From: Thiomargarita sp. | GTDB taxonomy: Bacteria > Pseudomonadota > Gammaproteobacteria > Beggiatoales > Beggiatoaceae | Direction of reading: 5' to 3' | Assembly: GCA_020721025.1 (NCBI GenBank) | Contig: DYNO01000088.1 | Location: 1-10,208 of the forward strand | Length of the DNA stretch: 10,208 nt | Shown: positions 5,594 through 10,208 of the stretch, one piece after another | Numbering within the stretch: the stretch's first letter is position 1 | How the letters are laid out: each line of letters starts with the position of its first letter | Made by a program: the position numbers and the translations under genes | The notes under the pieces: generated by a model | The model's input: only the letters and a program-made list of their open reading frames with translations | What the model was told of the DNA's origin: nothing | Databases searched by the model: none

Positions 5594-7141
5594 ATGGCTA
5601 TTAATTTGATGAATTTATGGAATTTTCACGGCGGGTTGCATTTGGATGGTAAAAAAAATCTGTCGAATGAACCTACGATTACCCAAGCCAAAATCCCACC
5701 CTATTTAGTGCTGCCCTTGTTGCAACATTTTGGTGAACCGACCGAGGCGATTGTGCGTGTGGGTGACAAGGTGTTGAAAGGACAGCCGATTTCGCAATGT
5801 CAGGGCGGCAAAGATTGTCAATTGATCGTAAGTTCCCCCATTCATGCACCGACATCAGGTACCGTTGTTGCGATTGAACCGCGTGAAGTGCCGCATCCTT
5901 CGGGATTAACCGCGCCGTGCATTGTGATAGAAACGGACGGCGAAGATACGTGGACAACACTACAGCCCTTGCTTGATTATGCGATATGTGATCCGGCGGA
6001 AGTGCGAAAACACATTGCACAAGCGGGTTTGGTGGGATTGGGCGGAGCGGGGTTTCCATCGCATTTGAAACTGAAACCTCAAGGAATTGATACATTAATC
6101 GTCAACGGCGCGGAGTGTGAACCGTACATTACTTGCGATGATCGGTTGATGCGAGAAAAACCTCATGACATCATCAGTGGCGCAGAAATTCTGATGTATG
6201 TTTTGGGTGGGGCGCAACGTTGCATCATTGCCGTCGAAGATAATAAAGCCGAAGCCTATCAAGCCTTATTAGAAGCATGTCGTTTGACCAATCGTTTGCA
6301 ATCCGATGATCAGCAAGGAAAAATAGAAGTGGTCAAAGTGCCAACCTTGTATCCCACCGGGGGAGAACGGCAACTCATTCGGATTTTGACCGGTTTAGAA
6401 ATTGGACGAGCGGTCTTGCCGGCACAACGCGGAATTGTCGTGCATAATGTCGAAACCGTGCGCGCAGTGCATCAGGCGGTAATTGAGGGCAGACCGTTGA
6501 TTTCTCGTGTGATTACGGTGACTGGAACGGGGGTAGAAACTCCACGCAATTTTGAAGTGATGTTGGGTACGTCGATAAAAAATCTTATCGATCAATGTGG
6601 ACGCAAGCCGTTGATTCGTCGATTGGTGGTGGGCGGTCCGATGATGGGATTTACCCTGCCCCACGATGGAATGCCGGTGATTAAAACAACCAATTGTTTG
6701 ATGATTTCCACCCAAGAAGAAATTCAAGCCCTGCCTGCGCCCACGCCGTGTATTCGTTGTGGTGCTTGTGAAAAAACGTGTCCTGTCAATTTGTTACCGC
6801 AACAGCTTTATTGGCACGCGAAGGCGAAAGATTTTAAACGGGTGCAAGCCCACCATCTATTTGACTGTATTGAATGTGGATGTTGTGCGTATGTGTGTCC
6901 AAGTCATATTCCCTTAGTCAGCTATTATCGTTATGCCAAAGCAGAAATTCGTGCCACCGAACGGGAGCGTAAACAAGCAGAGATGGCGAAACAACGTCAT
7001 GAATTTAAAACATTCCGGATTCAGCGCGAGAAAACTGAAAAAGCTGCCAAACATCAACAAAAACGGGTTGAAATTGAGACGCAGGGGGCAGTTGCGATAG
7101 ATGCCGCAGTGGATCGGGCGCAAGCAAGCGAAGCAATTTGA
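5594..7141 (+). CDS. rnfC: Ion-translocating oxidoreductase subunit RnfC/RsxC
   Basis: RnfC is the peripheral membrane subunit of the Rnf complex, which moves electrons between ferredoxin and NAD while pumping Na+ or H+; in E. coli the Rsx version keeps SoxR reduced. The 515 residues show an N-terminal RnfC barrel domain (about 1-130), a complex I 51-kDa-like nucleotide domain with GLVGLGGAGFP at 145-155, and a soluble-ligand-binding beta-grasp region (about 290-370). Two 4Fe-4S motifs follow: Cys386, 389, 392, 396 and Cys425, 428, 431, 435. The charged, helical, Lys/Glu/Gln-rich tail (about 445-515) is much shorter than the repeat-filled tail of E. coli RsxC. The ATG at 5594 has only a weak AAAGAG before it; Met6 is a possible alternative. 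No rnfA, B, D, G or E lies next to it; engB follows after 91 nt. Confidence 0.95.
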   Translation: MAINLMNLWNFHGGLHLDGKKNLSNEPTITQAKIPPYLVLPLLQHFGEPTEAIVRVGDKVLKGQPISQCQGGKDCQLIVSSPIHAPTSGTVVAIEPREVPHPSGLTAPCIVIETDGEDTWTTLQPLLDYAICDPAEVRKHIAQAGLVGLGGAGFPSHLKLKPQGIDTLIVNGAECEPYITCDDRLMREKPHDIISGAEILMYVLGGAQRCIIAVEDNKAEAYQALLEACRLTNRLQSDDQQGKIEVVKVPTLYPTGGERQLIRILTGLEIGRAVLPAQRGIVVHNVETVRAVHQAVIEGRPLISRVITVTGTGVETPRNFEVMLGTSIKNLIDQCGRKPLIRRLVVGGPMMGFTLPHDGMPVIKTTNCLMISTQEEIQALPAPTPCIRCGACEKTCPVNLLPQQLYWHAKAKDFKRVQAHHLFDCIECGCCAYVCPSHIPLVSYYRYAKAEIRATERERKQAEMAKQRHEFKTFRIQREKTEKAAKHQQKRVEIETQGAVAIDAAVDRAQASEAI

Positions 7142-7232
7142 TAATGATTTGACTGCGTGATACTTTTTCATCGCTATCTCTAAAATCATTTAGCGGACTG
7201 CATCACTCAACCATTTAAAATAAGCTAACTTC

Positions 7233-7841
7233 ATGAATCTCTATCGTCATACGCGATTTTTACTCAGCGCGCCAGAATTAAAGTATTTGCCTGAAGACAG
7301 CGGCTATGAAATCGCGTTCGCGGGGCGGTCTAATTCTGGAAAATCGAGTGCAATCAATACCATTGTCGAACAAAAATCGCTAGCACGCACCAGTAAAACT
7401 CCCGGACGTACTCAGCAATTGGTTTTATTCAGTTTGGATGAACAACGTCGTTTGGTGGATTTGCCGGGCTACGGTTACGCCAAAGTGCCGCTTTCAGTGA
7501 AATTACATTGGCAAAAAACGTTAGGACAATATTTACAAACGCGTCGTTGTTTATGTGGTTTAGTTTTGATGATGGATATTCGCCACCCGCTGACTGAATT
7601 TGATCAGCAAATGTTGCTATGGTGCGAGAATATGAAAATGCCGGTGCATATTTTATTAACAAAATCAGATAAATTCAGTTATGGCAAGGGCATGACTATT
7701 TTAGCTGAAGTGAAACAACAGGTGGCACGATTTACCAATCCGATCAGTATTCAACGCTTTTCTTCCCTGAATCGCGAAGGCGTTGATGAAGTAAAATTTT
7801 TTCTAAATCAAAGATTTGAACTCGATCCTCAACAACAATGA
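7233..7841 (+). CDS. engB: Ribosome biogenesis GTP-binding protein EngB/YihA/YsxC
   Basis: This essential P-loop GTPase acts late in assembly of the 50S subunit. The 202-residue protein has all five G motifs: G1 GRSNSGKSS at 31-39, G2 around Thr56 in TSKTPGRTQ, G3 DLPGYG at 76-81, G4 TKSD at 143-146 and G5 SSL at 177-179. The DLPGYGYAKVP context after G3 is characteristic of the EngB family and separates it from Era and Der. Length is normal and nothing is missing. The ATG at 7233 gives the family's usual N-terminus (about 25-30 residues before G1), though no good Shine-Dalgarno is visible. It follows rnfC by 91 nt on the same strand; a functional link is not implied. Confidence 0.96.
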   Translation: MNLYRHTRFLLSAPELKYLPEDSGYEIAFAGRSNSGKSSAINTIVEQKSLARTSKTPGRTQQLVLFSLDEQRRLVDLPGYGYAKVPLSVKLHWQKTLGQYLQTRRCLCGLVLMMDIRHPLTEFDQQMLLWCENMKMPVHILLTKSDKFSYGKGMTILAEVKQQVARFTNPISIQRFSSLNREGVDEVKFFLNQRFELDPQQQ

Positions 7842-7995
7842 GGATTGCAGACTCAATTTAGCAACGATGGTACGTGATGTGCTTTCAAGATGTTAAAATG
7901 GCGAATGTTTCACCGGATCTCATTCCCAACTGCTTGCATCTTTGGCAGCGAGTGACGTGAAATCAACATTGAAATTCTCTTTAAGCATATTTGAT

Positions 7996-8003
7996 GTTAA
8001 AAT
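7996..8003 (+). promoter_or_regulatory. Possible extended -10 promoter upstream of pilG
   Basis: TGTTAAAAT (7995 region to 8003) fits the TGnTAnAAT extended -10 pattern, which can work without a good -35. If used, the pilG leader would be about 230 nt long. The same word is present 104 nt upstream, so either or neither may be active. Confidence 0.25.
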
Positions 8004-8131
8004 ATTAACGTAGCTTTCGAGTCTAAGAAGAGCTTTAAGTTATATACATATTCATGTTAGCGATATGCTTCGGTACCATGCAACCAAACTTGTCTTTATC
8101 GCAAGTCAATTGAACGGTTGTTTAATCACCA

Positions 8132-8146
8132 TGATGTTGCACATCA
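8132..8146. repeat. Inverted repeat in the pilG upstream region
   Basis: TGATGT and ACATCA are perfect 6-bp arms around TGC. Further out TTAAT (8122-8126) and ATTAA (8147-8151) also match, with CACCA bulged on the left side. It overlaps a TTGCAC that could serve as a -35 for the TATAAA at 8162, although that spacing is long at 19 nt. It could be an operator or a leader hairpin. It is not a good CRP or FNR site. Confidence 0.35.
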
Positions 8147-8239
8147 ATTAATCTAGGTCAATATAAAAAGTGCTTATTATCTGAATGTTAGGAAAATACC
8201 TCACGCAATTTTCAATGATAGTAAGTACCCAGTCTAAGA

Positions 8240-8668
8240 GTGAATGAAACATTGAGTGCTGAACCGAGTTTTGAAGGCATTAAAGTCGTTGTGATAGACG
8301 ATAGTAAAACCATTCGTCGCACTGCTGAAACGCTCCTCAAAAAGGCAGGTTGTGAAGTAATTACGGCAACAGACGGATTTGAATCCCTGTCTAAAGTCAT
8401 GGAGTGTCAGCCAAATATAATATTCGTTGATATCATGATGCCGCGTCTCGATGGCTACCAAACCTGTGCATTAATTAAAAATAATCAGGTGTTTAAAAAA
8501 ATTCCTATCGTGATGCTGTCGAGTAAGGACGGCTTGTTTGAGCGTGCCCGCAGCAGGATTGTTGGTGCAGAACACTACATGACCAAGCCATTTACGCGTG
8601 AAGAACTGCTTAACGCGATCAAAATGTTTGTAGTGGATGCGAAAACTGCACCTGCGAAAAATTCATAA
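8240..8668 (+). CDS. pilG: Type IV pilus response regulator PilG
   Basis: PilG is a single-domain CheY-like regulator that takes phosphate from the histidine kinase ChpA and promotes pilus extension in twitching motility. The 142-residue protein is one receiver domain: acidic pair Asp20-Asp21, phospho-acceptor Asp64 in FVDIMMPRLDGYQTC, switch Ser94 in VMLSSKDGLF and Lys116 in MTKPF. The stretch DDSKTIRRTAETLLKKAGC is nearly identical to Pseudomonas PilG, which separates it from ordinary CheY. No output domain is present, as expected. The start is uncertain: GTG at 8240 has no proper Shine-Dalgarno, and a TTG at 8252 with AAGAG 11 nt upstream is an alternative. Either leaves the receiver domain whole. 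pilH follows on the same strand after 107 nt. Confidence 0.94.
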   Translation: MNETLSAEPSFEGIKVVVIDDSKTIRRTAETLLKKAGCEVITATDGFESLSKVMECQPNIIFVDIMMPRLDGYQTCALIKNNQVFKKIPIVMLSSKDGLFERARSRIVGAEHYMTKPFTREELLNAIKMFVVDAKTAPAKNS

Positions 8669-8775
8669 AGAAACGGCAGATTTTCACACAGAGATACAGA
8701 CAGAATAATGACAGACATCGTGTTCTTGGTTGAATTTACAACGCCAGTTTCTAAAACTATATAGAGTTGAAGGCT

Positions 8776-9138
8776 ATGGCTCACATTTTAATAGTAGATG
8801 ACTCCCCGACAGATTCATATCTCGTCAAGAGCATCTTAGAGAGTCAAGGATATCAGACTTCTGAGGCTTCAAATGGGGAGGAGGGCATTTTGAAAGCTAA
8901 AGAAATCAAGCCCAATTTGATTATTATGGACGTAGTGATGCCTGGATTGAATGGGTTTCAGGCAACACGTAAAATTACCAAGGCGGAAGAAACGAAAAGC
9001 ATCCCCGTAGTGATTTTATCATCCAAAAATATGGAAAGTGACCGCGCTTGGGGGCTCATGCAGGGAGCGAAAGAATTTTTAGTGAAACCTGTGAAACAAG
9101 ATGAACTGATTGCAGCAGTCAAGCGTTTGCTCGGATGA
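8776..9138 (+). CDS. pilH: Type IV pilus response regulator PilH
   Basis: PilH is the second CheY-like protein of the Chp pathway; it counters PilG and is linked to pilus retraction or acts as a phosphate sink. The 120-residue receiver domain has Asp8-Asp9, phospho-acceptor Asp52 in MDVVMPGLNGFQATR, Ser82/Ser83 in ILSSKN and Lys104 in VKPV. The MDVVMPGLNGFQATR block and the MAHILIVDDSPT start match PilH rather than PilG. I chose the ATG at 8776 over an in-frame TTG at 8767 because the family starts at MA-ILIVDDSPT. An ATAGAG lies 9 nt before it. A GC-rich stem-loop begins right at the stop codon. The gap to pilI is 280 nt, far looser than the tight pilGHI arrangement usual in Pseudomonas. Confidence 0.94.
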   Translation: MAHILIVDDSPTDSYLVKSILESQGYQTSEASNGEEGILKAKEIKPNLIIMDVVMPGLNGFQATRKITKAEETKSIPVVILSSKNMESDRAWGLMQGAKEFLVKPVKQDELIAAVKRLLG

Positions 9139-9155
9139 TGCCGAAGAAGCCGGCA
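9139..9155 (+). other. Stem-loop immediately after pilH
   Basis: TGCCG and CGGCA form a perfect 5-bp stem with a 7-nt loop, beginning at the base after the pilH stop. No T run follows, so it is more likely a 3'-end structure than an intrinsic terminator by itself. Confidence 0.35.
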
Positions 9156-9176
9156 CGCATTGTCTGTCATGGGAAG

Positions 9177-9209
9177 GTTAAAAACGGCGAAAATCACAGC
9201 GTTTTTAAC
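9177..9209. terminator. Long AT-rich inverted repeat, possible terminator after pilH
   Basis: GTTAAAAACG and CGTTTTTAAC are perfect 10-bp arms around a 13-nt loop. One G-U and one A-T pair can extend the stem. The T run is inside the 3' arm, not after it, so termination is plausible but not standard. The symmetry would also suit a site working on both strands or a protein-binding site. Confidence 0.45.
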
Positions 9210-9323
9210 TTCTCTACTCATAATTGATTTTTGACTCTCTGCATAGAAAGTCTTTGATTTTTACAGATTTCAGTGCGTTGATAAAAATACTTTCACCTGA
9301 ATTAATGAAGTGATAACGATGAC

Positions 9324-9351
9324 TTGACAGTGCTTATCGATCAAAAAATAT
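9324..9351 (+). promoter_or_regulatory. Possible pilI promoter
   Basis: A perfect TTGACA at 9324-9329 is followed 16 nt later by AAATAT, a weak -10 match, about 70 nt before the pilI start. If it works, pilI is transcribed separately from pilGH. Confidence 0.35.
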
Positions 9352-9418
9352 CGGTGATTTAAGATAGAAACCTATTATCGTCCTTTTATCTTTTCGCTTC
9401 AGATTTTCTATCTAAATT

Positions 9419-9970
9419 ATGGCAAATACCATCGCAGAATCTCCGTTTCAATGGCTGCATGACCTCGAAAAGCGCGCAAGAATGCGGGCTCTGGGATTGC
9501 CGCGCGAGGAGAAAATTGAGCAATTTTGGCACGGTATCACGTTTCGTCTCGGTGACGTATTTTTAGTGACAGCACTGACAGATATCCGTGAAATTTTGCC
9601 ACGTCCTATGGCAATGTCAAAAGTTCCGGGGGCAAAAACTTGGGTTAAGGGTATTGCAAATATCCGCGGCTTATTGCTACCGGTCATTGACCTACTCAGT
9701 TGTTTGGAAGGAAATCGGGGCATTCCCTTGACCAATCGCAGCAGAATGTTGGTGATTAATCAATCCGGAGTCTATTCGGGTTTACTGGTAGATGAAGTCT
9801 TGGGATTAAAACATTTTCCAGAGCGACTGCGTAATACTGAAAAATCATGTAAAGAAACATGGCTCATTCCCTTTATCCAAGGTTCGTTTGACTACGAAGA
9901 CCAACACTGGATTATCTTTGATACCAAACTTTTAGCCGAAAATGATAAATTTCTCAAAGCGGCAAGTTAG
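9419..9970 (+). CDS. pilI: Type IV pilus chemotaxis-like coupling protein PilI (CheW family)
   Basis: PilI is a CheW-type adaptor that joins the pilus chemoreceptor PilJ to the kinase ChpA. The 183 residues hold an N-terminal helix (SPFQWLHDLEKRAR, about 8-21) that is shared with Pseudomonas PilI and absent from ordinary CheW. The CheW fold covers about 39-175. Conserved spots are PGAKTWVKGIANIRG at 70-84, PVIDL at 88-92, GLLVDEVLGL at 121-130 and FDTKLLA at 167-173. Length is close to the 178 of Pseudomonas PilI. The ATG at 9419 has no strong Shine-Dalgarno, but the N-terminal match supports it. pilJ would normally come next; the remaining 238 nt of the window contain no start of a recognisable PilJ. 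Confidence 0.94.
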   Translation: MANTIAESPFQWLHDLEKRARMRALGLPREEKIEQFWHGITFRLGDVFLVTALTDIREILPRPMAMSKVPGAKTWVKGIANIRGLLLPVIDLLSCLEGNRGIPLTNRSRMLVINQSGVYSGLLVDEVLGLKHFPERLRNTEKSCKETWLIPFIQGSFDYEDQHWIIFDTKLLAENDKFLKAAS

Positions 9971-10208
9971 AAGCGCGAACCTTAAGGAATGTATAACGGG
10001 TCAGATTCAGATTCAACGGGTTGTTGATTGACCGCATGGAATACTTCCCTGCAAGTCCTTCTAATCCAATATTCAAATCATCATTGATACAGATTGAGAA
10101 TTTACGCTGCCAACATGATGAGATGTACCGTGTCACAACGAGAACTTGACATAGTAACGCGGGAATCATTCCTCATCTGAATCGAATTTTCGTCTATATA
10201 ACAACAGT
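9971..10208. other. Non-coding stretch after pilI, to the right edge
   Basis: I see no gene on either strand that I would defend. A TTGACA at 10146-10151 lacks a matching -10. A TATATAA lies at 10195-10201. A downstream gene, perhaps pilJ, may start beyond the edge. Confidence 0.4.

Larger units (their letters stand above)
7842..8239. other. 398-nt non-coding stretch between engB and pilG
   Basis: I see no convincing gene on either strand. An 11-bp direct repeat, GATGTTAAAAT, occurs at 7889-7899 and 7993-8003. Each copy contains TGTTAAAAT, which matches an extended -10 promoter element. Nearer to pilG there is an inverted repeat (8132-8146) and a TATAAA box (8162-8167). The stretch is probably the control region and long 5' leader of pilG. 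Confidence 0.5.
9139..9418. other. Non-coding stretch between pilH and pilI
   Basis: The 280 nt hold two stem-loops near pilH and a perfect -35 consensus hexamer nearer pilI. I see no gene. Confidence 0.5.

Noticed and set aside
5679..6095. A 138-codon open frame on the minus strand inside rnfC
   Set aside because: It lies wholly opposite a firmly identified, conserved gene. Its product shows no recognisable domain and no ribosome binding site was seen.
6395..6727. A 110-codon minus-strand frame inside rnfC
   Set aside because: Opposite conserved rnfC coding sequence; the His- and Ser-rich composition is what an antisense frame gives.
8669..8775. A small gene between pilG and pilH
   Set aside because: No frame of useful length with a ribosome binding site was seen. 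The AGAAAC/GTTTCT match at its ends is only 6 bp and distant.
10146..10201. TTGACA and TATATAA as a promoter for the next gene
   Set aside because: The hexamers are more than 40 nt apart, and nothing like a -10 sits 16-18 nt after the TTGACA.

Overview
The window looks like a chromosomal segment of a gammaproteobacterium with an AT-leaning genome. The pilus-chemotaxis proteins PilG, PilH and PilI closely resemble the Pseudomonas-type Chp system, and PNPase, S15, RnfC and EngB are gammaproteobacterial in character. A sulfur-oxidising Beggiatoa/Thiothrix-like relative is my best guess. That is inference from overall protein resemblance and has not been tested by a search.

Layout, left to right. 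(1) Positions 1-1830, plus strand: the 3' part of a beta-class DNA methyltransferase fused to a putative PD-(D/E)xK nuclease-like domain, then a small secreted, methionine-rich protein of unknown function. (2) Positions 1919-4999, minus strand: rpsO, then pnp, then a YjbQ-family gene, read in that order and probably linked. The rpsO-pnp gap holds several hairpins, as expected for a processed and autoregulated pnp leader. (3) Positions 5260-7841, plus strand: a short reading frame with an excellent ribosome binding site that appears frameshifted into a second frame, then an rnfC/rsxC gene standing alone without other rnf genes, then the ribosome-assembly GTPase gene engB/yihA. (4) Positions 7842-10208, plus strand: pilG, pilH and pilI in canonical order but spread over unusually long non-coding gaps. 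pilJ would be expected beyond the right edge.

Functionally, the minus-strand block serves translation and RNA decay, with S15 and PNPase coupled as in many bacteria. RnfC belongs to an ion-pumping ferredoxin:NAD+ oxidoreductase whose other subunits must be encoded elsewhere. PilG, PilH and PilI belong to the signalling pathway that controls type IV pilus extension and twitching. The most unusual items are the (Met-x-Gly)n secreted protein with an internal GWY repeat, the methyltransferase-nuclease fusion, the frameshifted small gene ahead of rnfC, and the loosely packed pil cluster with structured intergenic DNA. I saw no tRNA, rRNA, CRISPR array or insertion sequence.
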